DNA of 64,000 nt from an uncultured Pelagimonas sp. GTDB lineage: Bacteria; Pseudomonadota; Alphaproteobacteria; Rhodobacterales; Rhodobacteraceae. The notes under the pieces were generated by a model, which saw nothing but the letters and a program-made list of their open reading frames with translations, had not been told where the DNA came from and did not search any database. The stretch is taken from assembly GCA_947497905.1 (NCBI GenBank), contig CANMIH010000003.1, forward strand, positions 186,001 to 250,000. The letters are read 5' to 3'. Shown in pieces: positions 1-9,218 of this stretch (positions are counted from its first letter, which is position 1; each line of letters starts with the position of its first letter). The position numbers and the translations under genes are program-made.

Positions 1-520
1 GATCAAGAGGTTGATCCGTAGGCTCTAGTGGCAGGTCTGAGGCTTCCTGAGCCGCAAATGCAAAGCCAAGTGCCAGTGTCGGGCGCTTGCTGCGCAGCAA
101 TTCGAGCGTACGGTCGTAAAACCCACCACCGTAGCCCAGTCGTCCGCCGGCACGGCTGAAGGCCACCAATGGCACCACGACAATCTCTGGTTCAAAAAAC
201 TCAAGATTGGCAGGCACCTGCGCTCCGAAGGGACCACTCGTCATGGCGCAGCCCGGCTCCCAACGCGCAAATTTCAGCGGCAGCCCCGCGCCTTCAATCA
301 CCGGAACGCCAACCGGGCCATGCGCGGCGGCTTCTTCCATCGCGAGCATCGGGTCAATCTCGGTTCGGATGGGCATGTAGGCCGAAAGCGCCACACCACG
401 ATGCCCCGCCAAGACGGTGCTGAGAAACCCAGCCGCCCCCGGCAATTGCGTATCAAAGGCGTGTTTGCGGCGGGCAAACCCGGCTTTGCGGGCCTCCGCT
501 TTGCGTGTTTCCAGATCCAT
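1..520 (-). CDS. ygfA: 5-formyltetrahydrofolate cyclo-ligase, C-terminus cut by window edge
   Basis: Converts 5-formyl-THF to 5,10-methenyl-THF using ATP, in cytosolic folate metabolism. The frame is open from the ATG at 520 to the window edge (173 codons). The N-terminus begins MDLETRKAEARKAGF, and the family signature GRLGYGGGFYDR, which binds phosphate and substrate, lies around residue 135. The stop codon is outside the window. The gene starts 9 bp after the mgtE stop, so the two are probably cotranscribed. The assignment rests on the GYGGGFYD motif and is firm. Confidence 0.88.
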   Translation of the reverse strand, partial: MDLETRKAEARKAGFARRKHAFDTQLPGAAGFLSTVLAGHRGVALSAYMPIRTEIDPMLAMEEAAAHGPVGVPVIEGAGLPLKFARWEPGCAMTSGPFGAQVPANLEFFEPEIVVVPLVAFSRAGGRLGYGGGFYDRTLELLRSKRPTLALGFAFAAQEASDLPLEPTDQPLD

Positions 521-529
521 GCTCTGCTC

Positions 530-1924
530 CTACAGCAAGACAACAACTGCAAGGCCCAGAAAGGCAAAGAACCCCACCACATCGGTGACAGTGGTCACAA
601 AAGCCCCTGAGGCCAAAGCCGGATCAACCCCGGCCTTCTCAAGAAGCACGGGGATCGCAATGCCTGCGAGCCCAGCCACGACAAGATTGATCACCATTGC
701 GGCGGCAATCACTGCGCCCAGCGCCGGGGAGCCAAACCAAAGGATGCCGATAACGCCCATGATCACCGCAAAGGCCAACCCGTTCACCAACCCAACTGCC
801 ACTTCACGGCGGATCACTCGCGCCAGGTTGGAACCGGTCAGGTCTTTTGTTGCAAGCGCCCGCACCGCCACGGTCAGCGATTGGGTTCCCGCATTCCCTC
901 CCATCGACGCGACAATGGGCATCAACACCGCCAGCGCCACAAGCTGAGCAATGGCCTCTTCGAACTGTGCAATAACCAGCGACGCCAGAACCGAGGTCAC
1001 CAGATTGACAGCCAACCAAGGGAACCGACGCTTGGTGGTGTCAATGATCCGGTCCGCCAGCGAGCTTTCTTCATCCACCCCTGCCAGACGCAGGATATCT
1101 TCTTCGTTTTCCTCATCCAGCACGGCCATAGCATCATCGATGGTGATCACACCGACCAGACGGTTGTCTTCGTCCACCACCGGGGCGGAGATCAGGTGAT
1201 ACTGGTTGAAGGCATAGGCGACCTCGCCTTCATCCTGCGTCACGGGAATGGGTTCGAAAATCTCCTCAATGATCTCTTTGAGCCGCACCTCACGCGCAGA
1301 CGACATCAGACGACCCAATGTGACATTGCCCACAGGGCGCAGTTTCGGGTCGACCAAAATCACGTGATAAAACTGATCCGGCAAATGGTCCGAGTTGCGC
1401 AGATGGTCAATCGCCTCACCGACGGTCCAATGCTCAGGCGCCATAACCACTTCGCGCTGCATCAACCGGCCTGCCGAGAATTCCGGATAGTTCAGCGATT
1501 GCTCAACGGCGGCCCGATCACTGTCTTCCAGAGCATCCAGAATGACCTCTTGCTGAGGCTCATCCAGATCTTCGATCAGATCCACAACATCATCGGTCTC
1601 GAGATCGCGCACGGCTTCGGCCAGAACCTGCGGCGCCAGAGCGTCCATGACCTCTTCGCGCAGCGATTCTTCAAGTTCCGAAAGGATCTCGCCATCAAAC
1701 TCGCGATCATAGAGACGGATCAACCGCCCCCGGTCAAACGCATTCACCTGTTCGAGAAGGTCGGCGATATCCGCTGCGTGCATCGGGTCCATCAAGGCGA
1801 TCAGCTGATCCCGATCACCGCGATCCACGGCATAAAGCACACGCGCGACATCCTTGCGATCCAGCGCATAAGCATCTTCGTCACGATCAATTTCGGCCGT
1901 AAGGTTCTGGGTCTCTTGCGACAT
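530..1924 (-). CDS. mgtE: magnesium transporter MgtE
   Basis: Mg2+ channel/transporter of the inner membrane, 464 aa, a normal length. An acidic helical MgtE N-domain (about residues 35-140) is followed by a pair of CBS domains (about 150-270) that sense cytosolic Mg2+. Five membrane helices make up the C-terminal 170 residues, with the conserved segment PIVASMGGNAGTQ in the pore region. The ATG at 1924 has a GGAGG Shine-Dalgarno six bases upstream. The folate cyclo-ligase gene follows at 9 bp. Guanine deaminase is divergent. Confidence 0.95.
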   Translation of the reverse strand: MSQETQNLTAEIDRDEDAYALDRKDVARVLYAVDRGDRDQLIALMDPMHAADIADLLEQVNAFDRGRLIRLYDREFDGEILSELEESLREEVMDALAPQVLAEAVRDLETDDVVDLIEDLDEPQQEVILDALEDSDRAAVEQSLNYPEFSAGRLMQREVVMAPEHWTVGEAIDHLRNSDHLPDQFYHVILVDPKLRPVGNVTLGRLMSSAREVRLKEIIEEIFEPIPVTQDEGEVAYAFNQYHLISAPVVDEDNRLVGVITIDDAMAVLDEENEEDILRLAGVDEESSLADRIIDTTKRRFPWLAVNLVTSVLASLVIAQFEEAIAQLVALAVLMPIVASMGGNAGTQSLTVAVRALATKDLTGSNLARVIRREVAVGLVNGLAFAVIMGVIGILWFGSPALGAVIAAAMVINLVVAGLAGIAIPVLLEKAGVDPALASGAFVTTVTDVVGFFAFLGLAVVVLL

Positions 1925-2043
1925 GCCTGCCCTCCGTGCTTTTGTGGCGCAGCCTATGACAGGACGCGTGCAACTTGTAGAGGGGAAAAACCCTTTCGCT
2001 TTCGTTTACCGCGACCGTCTAACCTTGAAATATGAGGACCTCT

Positions 2044-3327
2044 ATGACCGCCACCTTGCATCTGGGCCAAACGCTCAGCTTTTCTGATGATCCGTTCCAC
2101 GCTGGCATCGACGCCGCGCGACATCATCGGAATGGGGGAATTGTGGTCGAAAACGGAAAGATCGCCGCCGTTGGGTCTGCGGACGAGCTAAAACGTGAAG
2201 GTCTTGCTGAGGTTGATCACGGCGACAAGCTTATCGTGGCGGGCTTTGTGGATGCCCATGTACATTATCCCCAAACCGCCATGATCGCGAGCTGGGGAAA
2301 ACGGCTGATCGATTGGCTCAACACCTATACTTTCCCTGAAGAGAGCCGGTTCAAAGATCGCGCCTATGCCGATGATATCGCCGGGCGGTATCTGGATATT
2401 CTCTTGGCCAACGGCACCACAACGGTCTGCAGCTATTGCACCATTCACCCTGAATCTGTGGATGCGTTTTTTACGGCGGCGGAGGCCAGAGGCATGCGGG
2501 TGCTGGCCGGAAAAACCTGCATGGATCGCAATGCGCCCGACACTCTGCGCGACACCGCGCAATCGGCCTATGATGACAGCAAACGTCTGTTGCAGCACTG
2601 GCACGGGCGTGGCCGCGCCTCATATGTGATCACGCCGCGCTTTTCACCCACCTCAACCCCGGAACAGCTTCAGGCCTTGGGCGATTTGTGGGCAGAACAC
2701 CCGGACTGTTTGATGCAGACCCACCTAAGCGAGCAAGTGGATGAAATCGCCTGGGTAAAGTCGCTTTTCCCAAAAGCGCGGGATTATCTGGACACCTATG
2801 AAGCCTTTGGCCTGCTCGGCACAAACGGGCTTTATGGGCATGCGATCTATCTCGAACCGCGCGAACATGCGCGGCTTTCTGAGGTTGACGCGGCGCTGGT
2901 CCATTGTCCGACCTCTAACACCTTTATCGGCTCTGGGCTTTTTGACATGGGTGGTCTCAAACGTGCGGGCATGCGCGTGGGACTGGCGACAGATACCGGG
3001 GGCGGATCGTCATTTTCAATGCTGCGGACAATGGCCGCGGCCTATGAAGTGGGACAACTGAAAGACCGCCCACTGCACCCGGCCGAATTGCTGTGGTTGG
3101 CCACGCAGGGCTCGGCCCGATCCCTGCGCCTTGATGACACAATCGGTAATCTTGCCCCCGGGCTTGAGGCGGATTTTGTCGTGTTAGATCTGGCCTCAAC
3201 CCCCGCGATCTCGCAGCGATCAGAACGCGCCGATGACATTTGGGAAGCGCTGTTCCCGACCATCATGATGGGAGATGACCGCGCGATTGCAGCAACCTAT
3301 GTCGCCGGCGCAAAAGCAGGGGCCTAG
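2044..3327 (+). CDS. guaD: guanine deaminase
   Basis: Amidohydrolase-superfamily enzyme that deaminates guanine to xanthine, 427 aa. Visible metal and substrate motifs are DAHVHYPQ (HxH), the CSYCTIHP segment, QTHLSEQVDE, an ALVHCPTSN strand and GLATDTGGGSSFSM with the catalytic Asp. There are two in-frame ATGs. The one at 2044 is preferred because TGAGGA lies five bases before it, while 2032 has no ribosome site. The gene ends 8 bp from a convergent CAP-domain gene. A second purine-type deaminase lies at 3774-5111, suggesting a local purine-catabolic theme. Confidence 0.93.
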   Translation: MTATLHLGQTLSFSDDPFHAGIDAARHHRNGGIVVENGKIAAVGSADELKREGLAEVDHGDKLIVAGFVDAHVHYPQTAMIASWGKRLIDWLNTYTFPEESRFKDRAYADDIAGRYLDILLANGTTTVCSYCTIHPESVDAFFTAAEARGMRVLAGKTCMDRNAPDTLRDTAQSAYDDSKRLLQHWHGRGRASYVITPRFSPTSTPEQLQALGDLWAEHPDCLMQTHLSEQVDEIAWVKSLFPKARDYLDTYEAFGLLGTNGLYGHAIYLEPREHARLSEVDAALVHCPTSNTFIGSGLFDMGGLKRAGMRVGLATDTGGGSSFSMLRTMAAAYEVGQLKDRPLHPAELLWLATQGSARSLRLDDTIGNLAPGLEADFVVLDLASTPAISQRSERADDIWEALFPTIMMGDDRAIAATYVAGAKAGA

Positions 3328-3334
3328 CCCCCCC

Positions 3335-3760
3335 TTAACACCCGTCGGTGCCCAGAACCATCACCCAGATATTGCCCGGTGCGCGCACGAGCCCGTATTC
3401 GGTGACCTTGTCGTTGACCATATTGCGTCGATGTCCTCGTGAGGCAATCCACGAGGACATCACCTCGGGCACAGATTTTTGCCCCTTGGCGATGTTCTCG
3501 GCGATGGTGCAATAGCGATAACCCGCGGCCCGCGCGCGATCCCCGATAGATCCGCCATCGGTCCCGGTGTGTGAAAAGAACCCATTTTCAGCCATATCCA
3601 TGGCATGCCCCATAGCAATCTCTTCCAATGTGGGGGACGGCCGCACACCGCCGACCCCATGTTCCGTGCGCAACCCGTTCAAAAGCTGACGCGCCTGTTG
3701 CGCCTGAACTGTCCCGACACACCCCAAGATTACCAAAACAACCAGTCCGAGAAGTCGCAT
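3335..3760 (-). CDS. CAP/SCP-domain secreted protein
   Basis: A 141-aa protein with a signal peptide (MRLLGLVVLVILGCVGTVQA) and a single CAP domain. Typical elements are LLNGLRTEHGVGGV at the start of the domain, MGHAMDMAENGFFSHTG, the CAP2-like AENIAKG and a late HRRNMVN. The expected location is the periplasm or outside the cell. Bacterial members of this fold are mostly uncharacterised, so no reaction is proposed. AGAGG sits five bases before the ATG. The gene begins 13 bp after the 8-oxoguanine deaminase stop and is probably its operon partner. Confidence 0.85.
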   Translation of the reverse strand: MRLLGLVVLVILGCVGTVQAQQARQLLNGLRTEHGVGGVRPSPTLEEIAMGHAMDMAENGFFSHTGTDGGSIGDRARAAGYRYCTIAENIAKGQKSVPEVMSSWIASRGHRRNMVNDKVTEYGLVRAPGNIWVMVLGTDGC

Positions 3761-3773
3761 AACAGCCTCTTTG

Positions 3774-5111
3774 TCAGATACGTTCGCTTAGGCGCAAGGT
3801 TAGACGATTCTGCTGAACAATAGCCTTATCGAGATCGAATGTCGCAATCTGGCCGTCCCGCACAACCTGTCGTCCGTTCACAATCAGATGCTGGACACGA
3901 TTGGGGCCAGCAAGCACCAGTGCCGCTGGATCCCAGCTGCCAGCGCTTTCAATCCCAGAGACGTTCCACAGCGCGATGTCGGCGCGTTTTCCCACTGCGA
4001 TCTGCCCACAGTCGGGACGATTGAGCACTTGCGCCCCACCCCGCGTCGCGATTTTAAGCGCTTCATAGCTGCTCATGGCATCGGCCCCCTGCGAAACACG
4101 CTGGAGCAACATGGTCTGACGCGCCTCGGCCATAAGATTGCCGACATCATTGCTCGCAGAGCCATCTACTCCCAGGCCCACCGGCACCCCCGCATCACGC
4201 ATGGCACGCACAGGCGCAATACCACTGCCCAGACGACAGTTCGAACAGGGACAATGGGCGACGCCGGTGTGGGACTTCGCAAACAGATCAATCTCTTGAC
4301 CATCCAGCTTCACACAATGCGCATGCCAGACGTCCTCGCCGGTCCAACCCAGATCTTCGGCATATTGCCCCGGTCGGCACCCAAATTTTTCCAACGAATA
4401 GGCAATGTCTTCGTCATTCTCGGCGAGGTGTGTGTGCAGCATCACCCCTTTGTCCCGTGCCAACAGGGCGGCGTCACGCATGAGATCACGGCTTACTGAA
4501 AACGGAGAACAGGGGGCAATGCCGACCCGCACCATCGCGCCCTCACTTGGATCATGGAAGGCGTCGACCACTCGGATGCAGTCTTCAAGAATATCCGCTT
4601 CACGCTCGACTAATGCATCTGGAGGAAGCCCTCCGTTGCTTTCCCCAATGCTCATCGCGCCACGCGTGGGGTGGAACCGGAGCCCGACCTCCGCTGCCGC
4701 GTGAATGGTGTCTTCAAGCCGCGCGCCATTGGGATAGAGATACAGATGATCCGAACTCATTGTGCATCCCGACAGCGCCAGTTCGGCCAAACCGATCTGC
4801 GCCGAGGTGAACATCTCTTCCGGCCCGAAATGCGACCAGATCGGATAAAGCGTTTTAAGCCAACCAAAGAGCAACGCGTCTTGGCCGCCCGGAACCGCAC
4901 GGGTCAGGGTTTGGTAGAGATGGTGGTGTGTGTTCACCAATCCCGGTGTCACCACACAATTCTCTGCGTAGATCACTTCACCCGTCGTTTCCAAATCCGG
5001 GCCGAGGGCTACAATCACACCATCCCTAATGAGAATATCATCACGTGTGACGTGATCGTCGTCGTTCATTGTCAGAACGGTTTTCGCATTTTTAATGAGC
5101 ATGTCTGCCAT
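3774..5111 (-). CDS. 8-oxoguanine deaminase-like amidohydrolase
   Basis: Metal-dependent amidohydrolase of 445 aa, most like 8-oxoguanine deaminases and the hydroxy-atrazine ethylaminohydrolase group, which deaminate oxidised purines or related rings. Metal ligands are seen in PGLVNTHHHLYQTLTR, HTHLAENDED and DVWHAHCVKL, with the catalytic Asp in GLGVDGSASND. An upstream TTG would add four residues, but GGAGG lies five bases before the ATG at 5111, which fixes the start. The exact substrate cannot be read from sequence. Guanine deaminase nearby supports a purine role. Confidence 0.83.
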   Translation of the reverse strand: MADMLIKNAKTVLTMNDDDHVTRDDILIRDGVIVALGPDLETTGEVIYAENCVVTPGLVNTHHHLYQTLTRAVPGGQDALLFGWLKTLYPIWSHFGPEEMFTSAQIGLAELALSGCTMSSDHLYLYPNGARLEDTIHAAAEVGLRFHPTRGAMSIGESNGGLPPDALVEREADILEDCIRVVDAFHDPSEGAMVRVGIAPCSPFSVSRDLMRDAALLARDKGVMLHTHLAENDEDIAYSLEKFGCRPGQYAEDLGWTGEDVWHAHCVKLDGQEIDLFAKSHTGVAHCPCSNCRLGSGIAPVRAMRDAGVPVGLGVDGSASNDVGNLMAEARQTMLLQRVSQGADAMSSYEALKIATRGGAQVLNRPDCGQIAVGKRADIALWNVSGIESAGSWDPAALVLAGPNRVQHLIVNGRQVVRDGQIATFDLDKAIVQQNRLTLRLSERI

Positions 5112-5246
5112 GCGGTCCTCCAAAACCCCTTTTCGGTGAAGGACCCCTCAGGCGCGCCAGAAAAGGGAAGGACACGCGCCAGAGGTTGTGCGGGCGGTCA
5201 AATCGCCCGCGCGCAAGATGTGGGAAACTCACATCAAAGACAAGAC

Positions 5247-6047
5247 CTACCCGGCGATCAAAGCCAGGGCCGCCGCATGCAACTCTGGAGTGGCCGCAGC
5301 CACAACGGTTCCGCCGTTATGCGCGGGCGCGCCTTGCCAGTTGGTGACGACACCGCCAGCCGCCTGGATCGCGGCAATAGGCGCCTGAATGTCGTAGGCC
5401 TGAAGCCCCGCTTCAATCACCAGATCAATCTGCCCCGCGGCCAACAGCGCATAGGCATAACAATCCATGCCATAGCGCACCAGTTTGACCTGATCTGCCA
5501 CCCGGCGAAACGCAGCGCCCTCGTCTGGTGTGCCCACTTCTGGGAAGGTGGTGAACAACACCGCCTGATCGAGTTCGGTCTGCTGACGCACGCCCAATGG
5601 ACGTGTCCCTAGCGGGCCAGTCCAATCCGCCCGGCCCAAGCCGCCAATAAACCGTTCCTTGGTATAGGGTTGGTCAATCACGCCAAGCACCGGCCCGGCG
5701 TCATCCGCGACAGAAATCAGCACACCCCATGTGGGCGTGCCCGCCATGAAACCACGTGTTCCATCAATCGGATCAAGAACCCAGGTGAGCCCCGAGGTCC
5801 CCTCAGAAGCACCAAATTCTTCACCCAAAATGGCATCTTGCGGACGGCGTTGCTGCAATACTTTGCGCATCGCTTGTTCTGCTGCGCGATCCGCAACAGT
5901 GACTGGATCAAACCCGCCGGACAGTTTGTTTTCAATCCCGAGGCTTTGTCCGCGAAAATACGGTAAAATTGCCTCGCCAGCCGCATCTGCCAGTGCCTCA
6001 GCGGTTTGAATAAGGTCGTCTTTTAAATCAGAAGAAAACTTGGACAT
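5247..6047 (-). CDS. hisN: inositol-monophosphatase family, histidinol-phosphatase type
   Basis: Mg2+-dependent phosphatase of 266 aa, with the IMPase motifs GEEFG (about residue 79) and WVLDPIDGTRGF (about 92-103). The C-terminal metal motif reads YDIQAPIAAIQAAGG where many family members have WD. Overall spacing matches alphaproteobacterial HisN-type histidinol-phosphate phosphatases, but inositol or other sugar phosphates remain possible. The ATG at 6047 follows a GGGGGG stretch. An upstream ATG at 6068 would add seven residues. The gene lies 54 bp after the XRE regulator in the same direction. Confidence 0.82.
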   Translation of the reverse strand: MSKFSSDLKDDLIQTAEALADAAGEAILPYFRGQSLGIENKLSGGFDPVTVADRAAEQAMRKVLQQRRPQDAILGEEFGASEGTSGLTWVLDPIDGTRGFMAGTPTWGVLISVADDAGPVLGVIDQPYTKERFIGGLGRADWTGPLGTRPLGVRQQTELDQAVLFTTFPEVGTPDEGAAFRRVADQVKLVRYGMDCYAYALLAAGQIDLVIEAGLQAYDIQAPIAAIQAAGGVVTNWQGAPAHNGGTVVAAATPELHAAALALIAG

Positions 6048-6101
6048 GGGCCCCCCGGAGCGATGCATTTTCTGTATCGCTACCGCAGGGATTGATCAGC
6101 C

Positions 6102-6473
6102 TCAAGCCACGTCAGACAAAACACGTGCCAATTCAAACAAACGGCGGCGCTGGTTCTCTGGGATGGCGTAATACGACCGTACAAGATCCAGAGCTTCTTT
6201 ATCACCCAGGATATCCGCCGGAACATTATCAACCTTTTCGGTGCTTTCACCCGCAGGCTCAATGCCTTCGAAAAAGAAGCTGACCGGGACATCCAGGGAA
6301 TCCGCGATATCCCAAAGACGGGACGCGCTGACGCGGTTGGCACCGGTTTCATATTTCTGGATTTGCTGAAATTTAATTCCAACACGTTCTGCCAATTGCT
6401 GTTGGGTCATCCCAACAAGCCAGCGGCGATGACGAATGCGTTTGCCGACATGTACATCTACTGGATGCGCCAT
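6102..6473 (-). CDS. XRE-family HTH transcriptional regulator
   Basis: A 123-aa protein with an N-terminal Cro/C1 helix-turn-helix: IRHRRWLVGMTQQQLAERVG, then IKFQQIQKYETG as the recognition part (about residues 12-65). The acidic C-terminal half ends in an NQRRRLFELARVLSD helix. Very similar proteins recur across Rhodobacterales. The target and signal are unknown to me. A TTG at 6491 is open in frame, but the ATG at 6473 begins the conserved MAHPVDVHVGKRIRHRR. AGGA lies about nine bases upstream. Confidence 0.88.
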   Translation of the reverse strand: MAHPVDVHVGKRIRHRRWLVGMTQQQLAERVGIKFQQIQKYETGANRVSASRLWDIADSLDVPVSFFFEGIEPAGESTEKVDNVPADILGDKEALDLVRSYYAIPENQRRRLFELARVLSDVA

Positions 6474-6770
6474 TACGAAATTCCTATTCAATGGGTAGCG
6501 ACCAGACGAGCCCGAAACGTCACGCGGCCCATTCTATGCCTGCGGCTTGCCTCATCCTGCACGCTTCATAACACATATCGCTACATCAGATTACGACCAA
6601 AAATCAAGTCTGACCTCCACCTAGTGTTGGTAAATTTCCACGCAAATCAACACAAAGTTGAGCACTTTAACGTTGTATTCACACCTCGGAAACACAGCTT
6701 TGGCCCCCTCCAGCGTTTGACACTCGAGGGTGGATTTGCACAGATGCGCCCAAATCCAGGAGATCCAGAC
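6474..6770. other. intergenic region between divergent genes, nothing recognised
   Basis: About 300 bp separate the XRE regulator and the quinone oxidoreductase. The sequence is AT-richer than its surroundings and must hold promoters for both genes. The frame of the downstream gene stays open through most of it, but without a ribosome site or recognisable protein. I see no convincing operator or RNA. Confidence 0.5.
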
Positions 6771-7739
6771 ATGCGCGCCCTTTATTTAACCTCACATGAC
6801 ACGCCCCCCACGATTGCCGAACTGGACATACCCAATCCGGGCCAGGGTGAACTGCGTCTACGCATTGCAGCTTGCGGGTTAAACTTTGCGGATTTGTTAA
6901 TGCGCAAGGGAACCTATCAAGACACCCCCGCCCTGCCCTTTGTGCTTGGGATGGAAGTTGCCGGAATTGTCGATGCCGTTGGACCCAATGTTTCGGACTT
7001 TGCCATTGGTGATCGCGTGGCGGTTTTTGGCGGCAAAGGCGGGCTTGCGGAGTACGGATGTTTCCCGGTTGAGCGCGCCGTCAAACTGCCCGATGACATG
7101 GGGTGGGCGGACGCCGCCGCGCTCCAGATTGCCTATGGCACCAGCCACCTTGCGCTGGATCACCGCGCGCATTTGCAACCCGGCGAAACACTCTTGGTTC
7201 TGGGTGCAGCGGGTGGCGTGGGCTTGACTGCGGTTGAAATTGGCAAACTGATGGGGGCCCGTGTTGTGGCCTGCGCCCGAGGTGCGGACAAACTTGAGGC
7301 GGCAAAAAACGCCGGTGCCGACCACCTTATCGATGCCACTAGCCAAGATATTCGTGAAGAAATGAAAGCGCTTGGAGGTGCCGATGTCGTCTATGACCCT
7401 GTGGGCGGCGATCAGTTCACCGCCGCCTTCCGGTCCTGCCGGCCCGAAGCACGCATCCTGAGCATTGGCTTTGCCTCGGGGGATGTCCCTCAGATCAAAG
7501 CCAACCACCTGATGGTTAAAAACATCTCGGTCCTTGGGCTGTTTTGGGGTGGATACCTAAACTTTAACGCCCCTGCTTTGACCAAGTCTCTTGACCAGCT
7601 GATGACTTGGTATAGCGCCGGTCGCATCACCCCACATGTAAGCCATGTGCTGCCGCTTGAGCAGGCGCTCGAGGGTATGGACCTGCTGCGCGATCGCAAG
7701 TCCACCGGCAAGGTGGTGATCACGATCCAAGACCTCTGA
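6771..7739 (+). CDS. NADPH:quinone oxidoreductase-like MDR dehydrogenase
   Basis: Zinc-free medium-chain dehydrogenase/reductase of 322 aa, QOR/zeta-crystallin type. The substrate domain contains GLNFADLLMRKGTY and LGMEVAGIVDAVG. The nucleotide-binding Rossmann motif is LGAAGGVGLTAVEIGKLMG. It lacks the zinc-ligand cysteines of alcohol dehydrogenases. It probably reduces quinones or enones with NADPH in the cytosol. The frame is open far upstream, but AGGAGA seven bases before the ATG at 6771 and the family start MRALYL fix the start. Confidence 0.87.
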   Translation: MRALYLTSHDTPPTIAELDIPNPGQGELRLRIAACGLNFADLLMRKGTYQDTPALPFVLGMEVAGIVDAVGPNVSDFAIGDRVAVFGGKGGLAEYGCFPVERAVKLPDDMGWADAAALQIAYGTSHLALDHRAHLQPGETLLVLGAAGGVGLTAVEIGKLMGARVVACARGADKLEAAKNAGADHLIDATSQDIREEMKALGGADVVYDPVGGDQFTAAFRSCRPEARILSIGFASGDVPQIKANHLMVKNISVLGLFWGGYLNFNAPALTKSLDQLMTWYSAGRITPHVSHVLPLEQALEGMDLLRDRKSTGKVVITIQDL

Positions 7740-7749
7740 GCCGATTAAA

Positions 7750-7772
7750 CTGGTGGGGTTTTGCCCCACCAG
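7750..7772. terminator. bidirectional hairpin between convergent genes
   Basis: A 9-bp perfect stem (CTGGTGGGG / CCCCACCAG) with loop TTTTG lies between the stops of the quinone oxidoreductase and the convergent Gfo/Idh/MocA gene. There is no strong U-tract, so termination may be partial or Rho-assisted. Compare the similar GC hairpins at 26470 and 30932. Confidence 0.6.
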
Positions 7773-7784
7773 AATTCGACTATC

Positions 7785-8756
7785 TCACCGTCCTTCAGCA
7801 GCCCAGATACGGTCGATCATTCGCTGGGTTCCCTGACTGAATTCCAGCGAGCACGGATAAGCATCACCATCCAACACCGACCGATTGAAGGCCTCGACCT
7901 GCTCCACATAGTGGTTCACCTGCGGAAAGCGCAATTCACGTCGTTCCTGCCCGAGATGCAGTTCAATCCGCGCCTCACCATACACCTGTGGGTTGAACGG
8001 GGCGGTTAGTCGCATCACACCTTTTTCACCGTGAAATGTCATATCCTGCCAGGGTGCCGCCCGCATCGATACGACACCTGTATAGTGAAAGCTCGGGAAT
8101 CGCGCAGTGATATGACTATAAACATCCACATTATTCTCGCGGCGAATCTCATTTGAGAGAATCTCTTCGGGCTCTTCCCCCGTCACAAACCGGGTTGCGC
8201 CATAGATATAGACCCCAATATCAGGCACCGCCCCGCCACCCGTGTTAGGCGTGTTGCGAATATTTCCGATGTCCTGACTGTTGTCATAGGAAAAGGCACC
8301 GGACACCCGAACAAGTCGTCCAATTTCACCGGCCTGATACAGCGCTTTGGCAGTTTGCCACTGGGGATGATGCACGATCATATAGGCCTCAGCCGCCAGA
8401 CGCCCACTGGCATCCCGCGCTGCGATCACAGGTTCAAACCCCTCCGCCGCCATGGCCAGCGGCTTTTCGACCAGAACATGTTTTCCTGCCTCAAGAGCTT
8501 TGAGCGCATAGTCAACATGAAGATGGTTCGGCAAAGGCACATACACCGCATCGATTTCAGGATCAGCCAGAAGCGCGTCATAGCTGTTGTGAACCCGGAG
8601 GCCCGGCACCATGGACGTGAACGGAGCCGCCTTGTCCGCGTTGGATGTCGCCAGTGCGGCAAGCGATCCGCGGCGCGCCAGATGAAGAGCCGGCCCCATG
8701 TGTTCGCGGGCAAATTTTGCCGCGCCAAGTATACCCCACCGAACAGTCTCAGACAT
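7785..8756 (-). CDS. Gfo/Idh/MocA family oxidoreductase
   Basis: NAD(P)-dependent dehydrogenase of 323 aa. The N-terminal Rossmann motif is WGILGAAKFAREHMGPAL, followed by VYVPLPNHLH and the conserved EKP motif in VLVEKPLAM. The C-terminal half is the alpha/beta substrate domain (GGGAVPDIGVYIYGATRF). The family acts on sugars, inositols or dihydrodiols; the substrate is not readable here. The ATG at 8756 has AAGGGGG about seven bases upstream. It is divergent from the pterin dehydratase gene. Confidence 0.88.
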   Translation of the reverse strand: MSETVRWGILGAAKFAREHMGPALHLARRGSLAALATSNADKAAPFTSMVPGLRVHNSYDALLADPEIDAVYVPLPNHLHVDYALKALEAGKHVLVEKPLAMAAEGFEPVIAARDASGRLAAEAYMIVHHPQWQTAKALYQAGEIGRLVRVSGAFSYDNSQDIGNIRNTPNTGGGAVPDIGVYIYGATRFVTGEEPEEILSNEIRRENNVDVYSHITARFPSFHYTGVVSMRAAPWQDMTFHGEKGVMRLTAPFNPQVYGEARIELHLGQERRELRFPQVNHYVEQVEAFNRSVLDGDAYPCSLEFSQGTQRMIDRIWAAEGR

Positions 8757-8840
8757 CGCATCCCCCTTGGTGTTATCGCTAAACTCGGGCACCATAGGTC
8801 AGCACATCCCGCCTGTCATGCCGCATTTAAGGAATTCAAC

Positions 8841-9155
8841 ATGCCCGCCTCAGATCGCCCCACCCGACTGCCTGAAAGCGCAATTCTCGAAAAGTTCGGT
8901 ACGCTCCAGGATTGGTCTTTGTCCGACGATCATCGCGTCCTTACGCGACATTTGACCTTCAAGGGGTTTGCGAAAGCCACCTATGCGGCCAATCTTGCGA
9001 TCTGGCTGGCGGATGCCACCAACCACCATCCCGACATTCAACTGGGCTGGGGGTATTGCAAGGTGAGCTTTACAACCCATGACGTCGACGGTCTAACCGA
9101 GCTGGATTTTGACTGCGCCAGACGATTTGACGCCCTGTTGGCCTCTGGGAAATAG
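8841..9155 (+). CDS. phhB: pterin-4a-carbinolamine dehydratase
   Basis: A 104-aa protein that dehydrates 4a-hydroxytetrahydrobiopterin, normally recycling the cofactor of aromatic amino acid hydroxylases. The catalytic signature TNHHPDIQLGWGYCKV (HHPD) and the trailing HDVDGLTELDFDCARRFD are intact. AAGGA lies about seven bases before the ATG. No phenylalanine hydroxylase gene is in the window. It converges on rpoH, with a terminator between them. Confidence 0.9.
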   Translation: MPASDRPTRLPESAILEKFGTLQDWSLSDDHRVLTRHLTFKGFAKATYAANLAIWLADATNHHPDIQLGWGYCKVSFTTHDVDGLTELDFDCARRFDALLASGK

Positions 9156-9168
9156 CCTCCCCAAACAA

Positions 9169-9191
9169 GAAAAACCCCGGCAGAACCGGGG
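9169..9191 (-). terminator. rpoH transcription terminator
   Basis: On the minus strand, CCCCGG-TTCTG-CCGGGG is followed by TTTTTCTTGTTT, about 28 bp after the rpoH stop: a good intrinsic terminator. In the other direction the tail (CCTTTCG) is weak, so it serves rpoH best and the pterin dehydratase gene only partly. Confidence 0.8.
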
Positions 9192-9218
9192 CCTTTCGAC
9201 TTGGGGAGGGAATATTGT

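Noticed and set aside
881-2035. 384-codon open frame antisense to mgtE
   Set aside because: It mirrors the codons of mgtE, contains no recognisable domain and has a His/Asn/Gln-rich composition typical of antisense shadows of GC-rich genes.
6363-6770. N-terminal extension of the quinone oxidoreductase
   Set aside because: The frame is open for 136 codons upstream, but overlaps the XRE gene, lacks a ribosome site and family similarity; AGGAGA before the ATG at 6771 marks the real start.
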